A stretch of DNA of 64,000 nt from Deltaproteobacteria bacterium HGW-Deltaproteobacteria-12 (GTDB lineage: Bacteria; Desulfobacterota; Syntrophia; Syntrophales; Smithellaceae). The notes under the pieces were generated by a model that had not been told where the DNA came from, made no database searches, and saw only the letters and a list, made by a program, of their open reading frames with translations. The stretch spans positions 62,001 through 126,000 of the forward strand of contig PHBK01000001.1 in NCBI GenBank assembly GCA_002840565.1. The letters run 5' to 3'. Below are positions 9,555-17,131 of the stretch, one piece after another; the stretch's first letter is position 1; every line of letters begins with the position of its first letter. The position numbers and the translations under genes were made by a program.

Positions 9555-9584
9555 ATTATATATTGATTTATCATCAGGTGTCAA
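9555..9584 (-). promoter_or_regulatory. Consensus sigma-70 promoter, apparently leaderless
   Basis: On the minus strand a perfect -35 TTGACA (9584-9579) is followed by an 18-base spacer and a perfect -10 TATAAT (9560-9555). Only six bases separate the -10 from the kinase ATG at 9548, so transcription would start at or within a base of the A of the ATG and give a leaderless mRNA. Confidence 0.65.
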
Positions 9585-9619
9585 TCCGTGAAGCTTCGCC
9601 GGATCCCGCACCAGGAAAG

Positions 9620-10243
9620 TCACGGGGGATATATGATAACGCCGGAAGTCTCGGAGAGTGACCAGTAAACGGCCCTGGCGTCATTTTGATCCATTATAAT
9701 ATCAACGGCTGTATACGGTTTTCCTCTCAACGTATACCAAAGCATTGAGAGCGGGCGAATTAAAAATCTCATTGAGGTATAGAAAATGTTGCCTGTTCCT
9801 GAGATAATCCCTTCCGTTGGCGGTCTTATCAATATCCTGGCGCCACCGTCAAGAACTAGTGTATATCTTGATGGCATGTTGGCCAGTTCCAGTGCCTCTA
9901 TCTTATAATTGTCCTTCTCCTTGCTTTCTCCGGGCTTAATCATTTCCCTGCCGGGTTTAAAAAATGTACTTTTCTTTATCAAACGATATACATTGCTTGA
10001 AACAGGGCTGCCCCAGCAGTGATAGTCATTGATTTGCAGTTCCCTCAGGTGAATGCCCCTGGCTTTGATATAGGCCTTTTTTTCCTTCAGATTGAAAACG
10101 ATATAGATGTAGGGTTTACGGACTAGGGTAAGCTCCTCTTCGAGCAGCCTGTTTTCTCTGATATATCTCTCTTTGACGTCACCGGCCGAAGCCGGAAAGG
10201 CAATCAAGGAAATAAAAAGCAATATGAGCGGTAGCCGCGTCAT
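9620..10243 (-). CDS. Exported protein, possible inactive L,D-transpeptidase relative
   Basis: This 207-residue protein has a signal peptide (hydrophobic run ending FPASA). I do not recognise a named family. The segment after residue 40 (PYIYIVFNLKEKKAYI) resembles the first beta-strands of YkuD-type L,D-transpeptidases, but the HGC catalytic motif is absent; the only mature cysteine is in YHCWGSP. It may be a non-catalytic paralogue or partner of the adjacent enzymes; that is inference. The ATG at 10243 shares one base with the stop of the upstream transpeptidase (TGATG), which implies coupling. Its own stop falls just upstream of the kinase promoter. Confidence 0.75.
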   Translation of the reverse strand: MTRLPLILLFISLIAFPASAGDVKERYIRENRLLEEELTLVRKPYIYIVFNLKEKKAYIKARGIHLRELQINDYHCWGSPVSSNVYRLIKKSTFFKPGREMIKPGESKEKDNYKIEALELANMPSRYTLVLDGGARILIRPPTEGIISGTGNIFYTSMRFLIRPLSMLWYTLRGKPYTAVDIIMDQNDARAVYWSLSETSGVIIYPP

Positions 10244-10890
10244 CAAAAGATATATATCCTCGTACCTAAAGCCGCTGCACTATAAACAGCCTTGAGATCA
10301 TTGTCGCCGACCCTGATGCAGCCGTGCGTGACGTTTCTTCCCAACAGTCTGGTATAAAGCGTTCCGTGGATGAAATATCCGTTGCCGAATCCTATCGCAT
10401 AATCTCCGAGGACGCCTTCCTCCACCCTTTTTCTGAAATCTTTGGGTATCGCTTCGCCCTCTTCAATGAACGCCCAGTCCGGCCTTGTCCATGCAGGAGC
10501 GATATATTTTGTCTTTACAAGGTATTCGCCCCGCGGTGTATCAAATATCCATTGCCGTTTGCCCGATGGATCTTTCAGTATACTGCCGCTTCCGCTGGAG
10601 ATGACGGCTTCACGGATCGTCCTGTCGCCTCTTTTTAGATAGAGCATATTCCTGCCGGTATCTACGACGATATAAATCTCACTGGGGATAAGACCTTTTA
10701 ATCTTTGCCTGAGGCCCAAGTTTCTTGCTTTCAGTGCATCTAAACTCATTCTGTCATTTTTCTTACGGAAGTTGCCTTCATGACTGAACGATGCAGCTCT
10801 GGTACCGAGATAATATCCCGCAGACTCTAAAGTCAAAAATATAATTGATGAAAGGATAAGAATCTTGATAAATTTCGGGTTTTTCAACAT
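10243..10890 (-). CDS. L,D-transpeptidase (YkuD)
   Basis: A 215-residue protein with an N-terminal membrane anchor or uncleaved signal (about 9-29) and a YkuD catalytic domain from about 65. The domain opens with IYIVVDTGRNMLYLKRG and holds the signature IHGT...THGCIRV with the catalytic His and Cys near residues 175-193. These enzymes form 3-3 peptidoglycan cross-links or attach lipoproteins to meso-diaminopimelate in the periplasm. Four bases separate it from the upstream L,D-transpeptidase, and its stop overlaps the next gene, so it lies in a tight operon with them. Confidence 0.92.
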   Translation of the reverse strand: MLKNPKFIKILILSSIIFLTLESAGYYLGTRAASFSHEGNFRKKNDRMSLDALKARNLGLRQRLKGLIPSEIYIVVDTGRNMLYLKRGDRTIREAVISSGSGSILKDPSGKRQWIFDTPRGEYLVKTKYIAPAWTRPDWAFIEEGEAIPKDFRKRVEEGVLGDYAIGFGNGYFIHGTLYTRLLGRNVTHGCIRVGDNDLKAVYSAAALGTRIYIF

Positions 10891-10894
10891 CTTT

Positions 10895-11992
10895 TCAGTG
10901 CCCTTCTATTGCTGTCGAGAGGTTGTTATCATAATCAACGGCCCCGACAATGGTCACCTTAATCCCGACAGGGACAAGATTGAAGATATCATCGATAGCA
11001 TTGTCATCCAGGGCAATACAGCCGTATGTCATGCTGTCCTTGCCGCCGCCGTGTATTTCTATAAGTCCGCCTATGCGTGCCTGTGCCGGAATAAGTCCTT
11101 TTTTCTTGGCACTAATGAAATTCCTCCGGTCATCCTCATTCGGGTAATTTAGTAATAATGCCTTATGGTAGCGGCTTCCAGATATTTTTTTTATTACTTT
11201 GTATTCCCCTTCCGGGGTTGAGTTGTCACCCGCATGGAGTTTGTCGAGAGACCCATTGCGTCCGAGACCGACGTTATACTTCTTGAAGGGGACGCCGTTT
11301 CTATAAAGCACAAGTACGCGATTGCTTTTATTGACAATAATTGCCGGAACGCCTCTGTTTTTTGAATCAGCTATCGTTTCCTGTGCCATCTTCTGCCATT
11401 TGTCGATATGGCTGCGGTCCGCATATCGTTTAAAAATGGGCAAGATTGCATCTTCGGCAACTTTGATGAGTCCGGGTAAGTTTTTTATTTTATCTTCCGC
11501 AGCCACATAATCTTTTTTGTCATACCGGCTGGTAGCCTCGGCCAGGAGTAGCTCAGCTTTGATGAGGTCTTTCCTCGCCAGCCTTCCTTCATTGATCATT
11601 TCAGTGAGTCCCTTTAGTGTTTCTATCCTGTTTTTCAACGAGGATATCTGATTGAAGGTACTCTCTTTTTTTATGTTCTTTTGTTTTAAAATCTTTTCCT
11701 GCAAAACATAGCCGGCTTGCAAAACATCTCTGAACTCAGACTGGGCTAGCTGGTAATCCTGAAACCAGGCAAATCGGGATTCTTCTTTGATCAGTGTTTC
11801 TTTTGCCTGCCGCAACGACATCAGGTAACGGTTGTAGTCTGCCGGTGCATAAAATTGAGCCTCCGACTTCCAGAGGTTATGCGCCTGTTCTTCCGCCAGT
11901 TTAACTTCCGAAGGAATTGGTGATGCAGCAAAACCGAATACTAACAGCAGCAGGGGGAGAATAAGTATTTTTTTAATAATATTTTGCCTCAC
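10895..11992 (-). CDS. L,D-transpeptidase with helical N-terminal domain
   Basis: This 365-residue exported protein has a signal peptide (about 1-24), an alpha-helical region (about 30-190) and a YkuD domain (about 215-350). The catalytic motif is IEIHGGGKDS followed by YGCIALD. The helical region, with AEEQAHNLWKSEAQFYAP and KDYVAAEDKI segments, repeats the Ala-rich YA-DY-A pattern of the two lipoproteins upstream (DUF4398-like), hinting at contact between enzyme and lipoproteins. The start is GTG (11992) with no good ribosome site, so the start is less certain. It may have its own promoter, since a hairpin separates it from the lipoprotein genes. Confidence 0.9.
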   Translation of the reverse strand: MRQNIIKKILILPLLLLVFGFAASPIPSEVKLAEEQAHNLWKSEAQFYAPADYNRYLMSLRQAKETLIKEESRFAWFQDYQLAQSEFRDVLQAGYVLQEKILKQKNIKKESTFNQISSLKNRIETLKGLTEMINEGRLARKDLIKAELLLAEATSRYDKKDYVAAEDKIKNLPGLIKVAEDAILPIFKRYADRSHIDKWQKMAQETIADSKNRGVPAIIVNKSNRVLVLYRNGVPFKKYNVGLGRNGSLDKLHAGDNSTPEGEYKVIKKISGSRYHKALLLNYPNEDDRRNFISAKKKGLIPAQARIGGLIEIHGGGKDSMTYGCIALDDNAIDDIFNLVPVGIKVTIVGAVDYDNNLSTAIEGH

Positions 11993-12017
11993 TTACGGAT
12001 ACATTCATAAAAATTGC

Positions 12018-12047
12018 ATTATCATAACTGTTATATGTAGGATTCAA
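12018..12047 (-). promoter_or_regulatory. Possible sigma-70 promoter for the L,D-transpeptidase genes
   Basis: Minus-strand TTGAAT (12047-12042), an 18-base spacer and GATAAT (12023-12018) precede the 11992 start by 25 bases. Each hexamer has one mismatch to the consensus. A 14-base palindrome, GCGCTTCGAAGCGC (12051-12064), sits immediately upstream. Confidence 0.4.
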
Positions 12048-12097
12048 GCGGCGCTTCGAAGCGCATTGTTACGGTGACAAAACGTGGCGCAATTACC

Positions 12098-12135
12098 AAG
12101 CAAGGGCGATCCTGATCTCAAGATCACCCTTGCTT
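12098..12135 (-). terminator. Hairpin between lipoprotein and L,D-transpeptidase genes
   Basis: Arms 12098-12111 and 12122-12135 pair over 14 positions with one mismatch (AAGCAAGGG/CCCTTGCTT plus GATC/GATC), loop ten bases. It lies 37 bases past the second lipoprotein stop. The T-tract is weak on the minus strand, so termination may be partial. Confidence 0.6.
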
Positions 12136-12171
12136 TGCTGGTTAAAATACTTAATGCCAAGAAATTGATTA

Positions 12172-12768
12172 TTACTTCTTCGGTCCAACTTTTTCCATTG
12201 CTTTTTTTATCTGGTCCGAAATTTCAGTGGCCTTAGTCTTGATAGCATTGGATTTTTCGATCGCTGCACTGTAGTCTTCAGCGTCATTTGCTTTCTTTGC
12301 TTCGGCTAAGGAGTCTTCAATGCCTTTTAAGTCGGCCTTTAAAGCCTCGATATCAGCCTTTGAGCCTTTTCCTTTCGGAGCTTTTGCCAGCAGTGCCTTT
12401 GCTTCTGCAACTGAATCTTTTGCCGCCACTTGCGCCTCCGCAGCGTTTTTCTTCGCTTCTTCCTTCTTAGCAGCTAATCCTGACTTGAGTGTATCTGCGT
12501 CAGCCTTAACCTTTGCGAGAAGCTCTTTTGTCTTTGCATAATCCTTAAATGTTTTGCCTTCCTGTACTTTGATTTCATCCTGGACGGCCTGCATGCCGTC
12601 ATTCAACTTCTTGGCGTCTTCCGCTGCATATTTTTGGGCGCCTTCCGCCACAACTGCATCTATCGATGCTTTCGCTGCAGTAAGCTCTTCTTGGGGCAGC
12701 TTTCCGCAACCAACGAGCACAAAAATCATTATCATGCTTACTACCATCAACTTAAATGTAATTTTCAT
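12172..12768 (-). CDS. Alanine/lysine-rich helical lipoprotein
   Basis: A 198-residue protein with a lipoprotein signal (hydrophobic run to FVLVGC); Gly at +2 predicts outer-membrane sorting. The mature part is almost entirely Ala, Lys, Glu and Asp, with long predicted helices or coiled coil and repeated A-K-A-D heptad-like patterns; an insert near KAPKGKGSKAD may be a hinge. It ends VGPKK. Braun's lipoprotein is likewise helical and is linked to peptidoglycan through its C-terminal Lys by L,D-transpeptidases, two of which are encoded just downstream. Linkage here is inference. The first 50 mature residues resemble DUF4398-type sequences. It follows its paralogue by 49 bases. Confidence 0.85.
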   Translation of the reverse strand: MKITFKLMVVSMIMIFVLVGCGKLPQEELTAAKASIDAVVAEGAQKYAAEDAKKLNDGMQAVQDEIKVQEGKTFKDYAKTKELLAKVKADADTLKSGLAAKKEEAKKNAAEAQVAAKDSVAEAKALLAKAPKGKGSKADIEALKADLKGIEDSLAEAKKANDAEDYSAAIEKSNAIKTKATEISDQIKKAMEKVGPKK

Positions 12769-12817
12769 AATTCTTATTCCTCCTTAATATTTAATAAATT
12801 ATTATTTTACTGTTACA

Positions 12818-13420
12818 CTATTTCTTCTTTTTACCCTTTTTGATCTTTACAGTCTTTACAGGGGCAGCAGCCAGTTCCTTAAAAGTGGCGTCCCATTTGT
12901 CGAGCATGAATTGCAGCTCGCCAGCCTTCTTCTTGGCACCGATCGGATCAGCAGCAATCATGTCTTTGGTCGCTTTTAATCCATCCTCAAAAGCTTGCGC
13001 GTCAGCCATCCAGGCATCCTGTTTGCCCTTCATCTTCTTCTGGACAATCTTGGCTGCGGCGGCAGTTTTTTTCCACCCATCTTCCAGAGCGGCTACAGCT
13101 GCGTTCGCCTCGTCGGTCATGGCCTTCTTGCCGGCTGCGGCAGCACCGACAGCCTTTTCGAAGGCGGCCCTGGCGCTGACGTAGCCCTGCTTGGCTTCAT
13201 CGTACTTCTTGTCGTTCATCTGCGCTTCTGAAGCATCCCAGATACTCTTAGCGGACTTGAAATCGGTGGCGGCATACATATCGGCGCCTGCCGACATGGC
13301 AGCATCCATGGCGGTTTTCGCTGCCAACTTCTCAGCCTCGGGGGGTTTTGCACAACCAATAACTACTAAGGTCAGCGCAAGAAAGACAATCAATGATAGT
13401 GAATATTTTAAATTTGTCAT
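12818..13420 (-). CDS. Alanine/lysine-rich helical lipoprotein, paralogue
   Basis: A 200-residue lipoprotein (signal to TLVVIGC, Ala at +2, so outer membrane). The mature chain opens PPEAEKLAAKTAMDAA and is helical, with DUF4398-like spacing (AGADMYAATDFKSAKSIW, then KKYDEAKQGYVSARAAFEKA). It ends in a lysine cluster, KIKKGKKKK, a candidate acceptor for L,D-transpeptidase attachment to peptidoglycan. It is the first gene of the cluster, preceded by a good GGAGGAG ribosome site and a 240-base leader with a near-perfect sigma-54 promoter. It shares layout and composition with the next gene, suggesting duplication. Confidence 0.87.
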   Translation of the reverse strand: MTNLKYSLSLIVFLALTLVVIGCAKPPEAEKLAAKTAMDAAMSAGADMYAATDFKSAKSIWDASEAQMNDKKYDEAKQGYVSARAAFEKAVGAAAAGKKAMTDEANAAVAALEDGWKKTAAAAKIVQKKMKGKQDAWMADAQAFEDGLKATKDMIAADPIGAKKKAGELQFMLDKWDATFKELAAAPVKTVKIKKGKKKK

Positions 13421-13592
13421 AACTTTGTTTCTCCTCCGTGTTTTAAAATGGAAAACATAAGCATTAATTTTGCCCGTTTCCCTTCATCCTGAGTTCAGCA
13501 AAGACCCAATTACCAATATTTGCCGCCACAGGTTCTCTCTTTTTCTTCAATCCCTCCCCTCGTGTATTTTGAGGCAACATCCAACTTTATCC

Positions 13593-13627
13593 AACGGTAA
13601 AAATAAGACGAAAATATTGTTACCGTT
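13593..13627 (-). promoter_or_regulatory. Inverted repeat in the lipoprotein leader
   Basis: A perfect 8-bp inverted repeat, AACGGTAA (13593-13600) and TTACCGTT (13620-13627), spaced by 19 bases, lies between the sigma-54 promoter and the lipoprotein start. It could be an operator or a long-loop hairpin in the 5' leader. The rest of 13421-13844 shows no gene. Confidence 0.4.
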
Positions 13628-13674
13628 ACGTCTTAATCAGTTCTACCCCAATTAAAATCTCAACCAGAGCTGAT

Positions 13675-13690
13675 AGCAAATTATGTGCCA
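13675..13690 (-). promoter_or_regulatory. Sigma-54 promoter upstream of the lipoprotein genes
   Basis: Read on the minus strand, 13690-13675 is TGGCACATAATTTGCT. It matches the -24/-12 consensus TGGCAC-N5-TTGC[A/T] at every fixed position, with correct GG-to-GC spacing. Transcription would start near 13664, giving a leader of about 244 bases. An inverted repeat TTCCC-N6-GGGAA (13732-13747), about 75 bases upstream of the start, is a possible activator site. The NtrC-type activator required for such promoters is encoded in the same cluster. Confidence 0.8.
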
Positions 13691-13844
13691 CCTTTAAGTG
13701 ATTGTATTTCGGACATTTGCATAAACAGAGGTTCCCCATTTCGGGAAGTTCGTTCTTTTTTCAGGAATTAATTGTGACAAGCCCGTCGTGCGGTATTTGC
13801 GACACCATGATATTAAGTGATGCTATAATCACCTTCTACTGTTT

Positions 13845-14843
13845 TCATAGTTCACGGAGAATCTTCTGATAGAAATCTTTTTCCCGCGCCAAGAGCTTCT
13901 CTAGGATAGGTATGGCTGATGAGAAATCCGGCACCTCCTTTTCGCTGATCTGCCGAAAGACTGTAGCTATTTCGTGATAAATATCCTCAATGATAGTCAT
14001 CATCTGTGAGAGACGAAGTCTCCGGAGCGTAATGTACTGTTCTTCCTGTTCTTCGAGAAACTGTCGGTATAAGGTGCGGAATCCGGCTCCTCCGGTTCCC
14101 CGTCGTTCGATAACTTGGTATGTGAAGCGGGCTGACCATTGCCAGTCTGCTGCCTCCTTCCAGTCAATCAAATCCTTGATGAGTGTTTTCAGTGATCCGA
14201 GCCCGTAGGCTGCAGACAACCGTGGAATGCCATTTAGATTCTCCTCAGCCCACAGGAGGATGGCGCCCCGAACCACTGTCTCGTCAATAAGAAAACCTGA
14301 GATGTCCTCAAGGACAAATGATTTATTCTTCAGCACGTAAGGCTGGAAGGAGACGCTCCGCGCACGTTCCATGTCTGTTATTGCTACAGCGAGCATTTCT
14401 GGATGGAGTGTGTCCGAGACGTAGAACTCTCCCTTTTCTTCATTATAACCACAGATAACCACGGCGTGTCCGGGAAAGTGCTGATCCGTGTTGAAGTAGG
14501 GAAGATAAGCGATGTCGGTCTGGATAAGAACCGGGAGGCCACGGTCCACCGCTTCTTTAGCGTGCTTTGTCGCATCTGCTGCGTTCTCCGTCTCTTTCCA
14601 CTGGAATTTCAGACCTACGGCCTGAAAGAAGTTATCCTCCAGAGCGAGGCAACGCATATGGACAAGTCGGGAAGGGCGCTGGTCAAGGATCAGATATAAT
14701 AATCCCGGAGCCCTTCCCAAGCCGATGATAGTGGGCTCACTAACCTGAATCCCCGAGAATGCCAGAATGTTGCGGATTGCGCTGGACGCACAGTGAAATC
14801 CTGGTTGATGGCGGTATCCCGGGATGATCTGATTTTCGAACAT
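13845..14843 (-). CDS. BtrH-like / DUF4872 protein
   Basis: This 332-residue protein begins with a BtrH N-terminal-type domain: GFHCASSAIRNILAFSG (about 15-31) with a candidate nucleophile Cys18, then IIGLGRAPGLLYL, and PGHAVVICGYNEEKGEFYVSD (about 125-145) with a candidate His. This is a papain/C39-like arrangement. The C-terminal half is helical, as in DUF4872. BtrH itself transfers an acyl chain from ACP to ribostamycin; the substrate here is unknown. AGAAGG stands just before the ATG. It follows the DUF6125-like gene by about 75 bases on the same strand. It could instead be a cysteine peptidase. Confidence 0.7.
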   Translation of the reverse strand: MFENQIIPGYRHQPGFHCASSAIRNILAFSGIQVSEPTIIGLGRAPGLLYLILDQRPSRLVHMRCLALEDNFFQAVGLKFQWKETENAADATKHAKEAVDRGLPVLIQTDIAYLPYFNTDQHFPGHAVVICGYNEEKGEFYVSDTLHPEMLAVAITDMERARSVSFQPYVLKNKSFVLEDISGFLIDETVVRGAILLWAEENLNGIPRLSAAYGLGSLKTLIKDLIDWKEAADWQWSARFTYQVIERRGTGGAGFRTLYRQFLEEQEEQYITLRRLRLSQMMTIIEDIYHEIATVFRQISEKEVPDFSSAIPILEKLLAREKDFYQKILREL

Positions 14844-14918
14844 GATGACCTTCTGGAAGGGAATGAATTTTGTGGATAATGGGAAGTTCTATTAACAAGT
14901 CTTTACCAGATCGAATTC

Positions 14919-15428
14919 TCATTTTTCAAAAAAGAAGGTATAATCGCGGTAGCATTCGCCCTTGGTGTGCATCATGCACTCAATCACTTTCGGTTCAACT
15001 TCATACTTAATGCCCAAACTGTCGAACCAGCTCTCCACTCGGTCCATGATACCGCATTCGTATTTGTCGATGACGCCTAGTGCCTTGATGCCGTCGTGAG
15101 CAAAGCACTGGTGCCAAGTACCACGGATAAGGTTTATGTCTTTTGATACGAAGGAATATTTCATAAAATCACCCGTGAGGGTTGCCATAGCCACTTGGAA
15201 AAAGTCCCAAAATTCACCGAATGTTTCAAGATTGCCGATTCCCAAGGCCTTCTTTAATCGCTTGATCTCCACCGCTGCCATGGCCTTAACGGCGGCACGA
15301 TTGACCTTGTTAGTCTTCTCAATACCGCATTCCTGTAAACAATTGTAAAACCACATCGCATCGTGTGTCATCCAGCATTTGTTGAGCAGTTCCTTGAGTT
15401 CTTTCTTCTCCAGTGAAATGATCTCCAT
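14919..15428 (-). CDS. DUF6125 / ATC-hydrolase-like protein
   Basis: A 169-residue soluble protein. The start, KELLNKCWMTHDAMWFYN..ECG (about 13-34), and the Cys/His-rich second half (RGTWHQCFAHDGI, ECGIMDR, MMHTKGECYRDYTFFF) resemble DUF6125 and the L-2-amino-thiazoline-4-carboxylate hydrolase superfamily. Catalysis by Cys and His residues is plausible but not shown. AAGGAG lies eight bases before the ATG. It is co-directional with, and just upstream of, the BtrH-like gene, which suggests a two-gene unit. The family assignment is tentative. Confidence 0.65.
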   Translation of the reverse strand: MEIISLEKKELKELLNKCWMTHDAMWFYNCLQECGIEKTNKVNRAAVKAMAAVEIKRLKKALGIGNLETFGEFWDFFQVAMATLTGDFMKYSFVSKDINLIRGTWHQCFAHDGIKALGVIDKYECGIMDRVESWFDSLGIKYEVEPKVIECMMHTKGECYRDYTFFFEK

Positions 15429-15631
15429 GACATTCTCCTTGGAATCTGAGTATATAGGTTAAGAACCTGCCGTTATTCTTCTTTCAACCATCAATGTTGG
15501 TAATAATACATATTTCATCAAGTGAACGGTACAGCAGGAAAAAATTACAGCATCTTTGCACATGCCATCAACATAACTTAGTCCTGCAGGGCATCGCCCT
15601 TTTGGAATAACAAATTCAAAGTCTATTCCTT

Positions 15632-16339
15632 TTAAATCCCCAGATATGCTTTGCGGACATTGTCGTCCGTCAGCAGGTCCGATGCCTTGCCTTCCATGGT
15701 TATAGCGCCGCTTTCCATCACATAGCCGCGATGCGACAGCTTCAGCGCCATATAGGCATTTTGTTCCACAAGAAATATTGTTCTGTGCTGCTCGGTGTTG
15801 ATCTTTTTAATCATCTCAAAGATTTGCTTCGTCAGCAGCGGCGACAAACCCAGCGATGGTTCGTCCAGCAGCAATAAATCAGGCCTGGCCATCAGCGCCC
15901 GCGAGATGGCGAGCATTTGCTGTTCTCCCCCGCTTAAAGTTCCTCCGGCCTGCCGTCTGCGTTTATTCAAAATAGGAAAGAGGTTGAAAATATATTCCAG
16001 ATCTTCCCTGACCTGCCTGTGGTCTGTGCGCAGGAATGCTCCCATTTCCAGATTTTCCAGCACGGTCAGTCCGGGGAAAATTCTTCTGCCCTCGGGCACC
16101 TGCGAGATACCGGCAGAAACGATTTTATCCGGGTCAGTTTTTTCGATGCGGTTATTGTTGAAAAGAATCTGCCCGGCGCTGACGGGTACGATGCCGGATA
16201 TGGACATTAAAGTTGTTGTTTTCCCCGCCCCGTTCGCACCGATGAGCGCAACAATTTCTCCTTCCCCGACGGTCAGAGAGATTCCTTTGAGGGCGCGAAT
16301 ATTGCCGTAGCCTGCCTCCACGTCAATTAAATTCAGCAT
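15632..16339 (-). CDS. livF: Branched-chain amino acid ABC transporter ATPase
   Basis: 235 residues, the usual LivF length. Walker A is GANGAGKTT, the signature LSGGEQQ, Walker B LLLLDEPSLG, and the H-loop follows a FLVEQN segment typical of LivF. With LivG it powers uptake of leucine, isoleucine and valine or other amides through LivHM. Its start overlaps the livG end by 17 bp. It is the last gene of livK-H-M-G-F. Confidence 0.95.
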   Translation of the reverse strand: MLNLIDVEAGYGNIRALKGISLTVGEGEIVALIGANGAGKTTTLMSISGIVPVSAGQILFNNNRIEKTDPDKIVSAGISQVPEGRRIFPGLTVLENLEMGAFLRTDHRQVREDLEYIFNLFPILNKRRRQAGGTLSGGEQQMLAISRALMARPDLLLLDEPSLGLSPLLTKQIFEMIKKINTEQHRTIFLVEQNAYMALKLSHRGYVMESGAITMEGKASDLLTDDNVRKAYLGI

Positions 16340-17120
16340 CGGTTTCCACTCCCAGATAGGCTTTAATTACGGCCGGATTTTTCGTGATTTCCTGAGGCGC
16401 TCCGCGGGCAATTTCTACCCCGTAATCGAGAACAAAAATATTCTGCGCCAGATTCATGACCAGTTTCATGTCGTGCTCAATGAGCAGGATGGAGAGACCG
16501 CGTTCCTTCCATAGCCGGACAATCAGGCCTTCTAGTTCTTTTGTTTCCTGGGGATTCATTCCTGCTGCCGGTTCGTCCAGCAGCAGGAGCTGAGGGTCGC
16601 AGGCCAGAGCCCGGGCAATTTCCAAACGGCGGCAAGCTCCGTAAGGCAGATTCCTGGCCAGTTCATCGACATACATGCTCAGACCTACATATTCCAGGAT
16701 GGAATAACTCTGATCCACAATTTTGTTTTCTTCACTGCGGGTGCTTTGCGGACGGAATATGGCTCCGGCAATACCTGCCTTTGTCCGGCAATGGCGGCCG
16801 ATCATGACATTTTCCAGAACAGTCATGCCGCCGAAAAGGCGGATATTCTGAAATGTGCGCGCCAGACCCAGTTCTGTAATCGCATTAATTTTCATGCCGT
16901 TGATCCGGCGGTTGTTCCCCTGCGGCGAACGCACCAGAACATCGCCGGACGTCGGTGTGTAAATTCCGGTCAGGCAGTTAAACAAAGTTGTTTTTCCCGC
17001 GCCGTTGGGGCCGATCAGGGCGGCGATCGAATTTTGCCCAATTTCCAGACTGACACTGTCCAATGCCCTGATGCCGCCGAAATTCATGGTTAGATTCTTC
17101 ACTTCCAGAACATTACTCAT
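16323..17120 (-). CDS. livG: Branched-chain amino acid ABC transporter ATPase
   Basis: 265 residues with Walker A GPNGAGKTT, a LivG-type insert after it (ITELGLARTFQNIRLF), signature-region ARNLPYGACRRLEIARAL (a Liv-type variant of LSGGQ) and Walker B LLLLDEPAAGMNP. The ATG at 17120 is preferred because AGGA lies five bases upstream. A TTG at 17135 that overlaps the livM stop (TTGA) and an ATG at 17126 are alternatives adding five or two residues. It pairs with LivF to energise the importer. Confidence 0.93.
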   Translation of the reverse strand: MSNVLEVKNLTMNFGGIRALDSVSLEIGQNSIAALIGPNGAGKTTLFNCLTGIYTPTSGDVLVRSPQGNNRRINGMKINAITELGLARTFQNIRLFGGMTVLENVMIGRHCRTKAGIAGAIFRPQSTRSEENKIVDQSYSILEYVGLSMYVDELARNLPYGACRRLEIARALACDPQLLLLDEPAAGMNPQETKELEGLIVRLWKERGLSILLIEHDMKLVMNLAQNIFVLDYGVEIARGAPQEITKNPAVIKAYLGVETDAEFN

Positions 17121-17131
17121 AAACATCCTGT

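Noticed and set aside
12840..13184. Long open frames on the plus strand opposite the lipoprotein genes
   Set aside because: They mirror the Ala/Lys-rich codons of the minus-strand genes, have no ribosome sites, and the lipoprotein frames have clear signal peptides.
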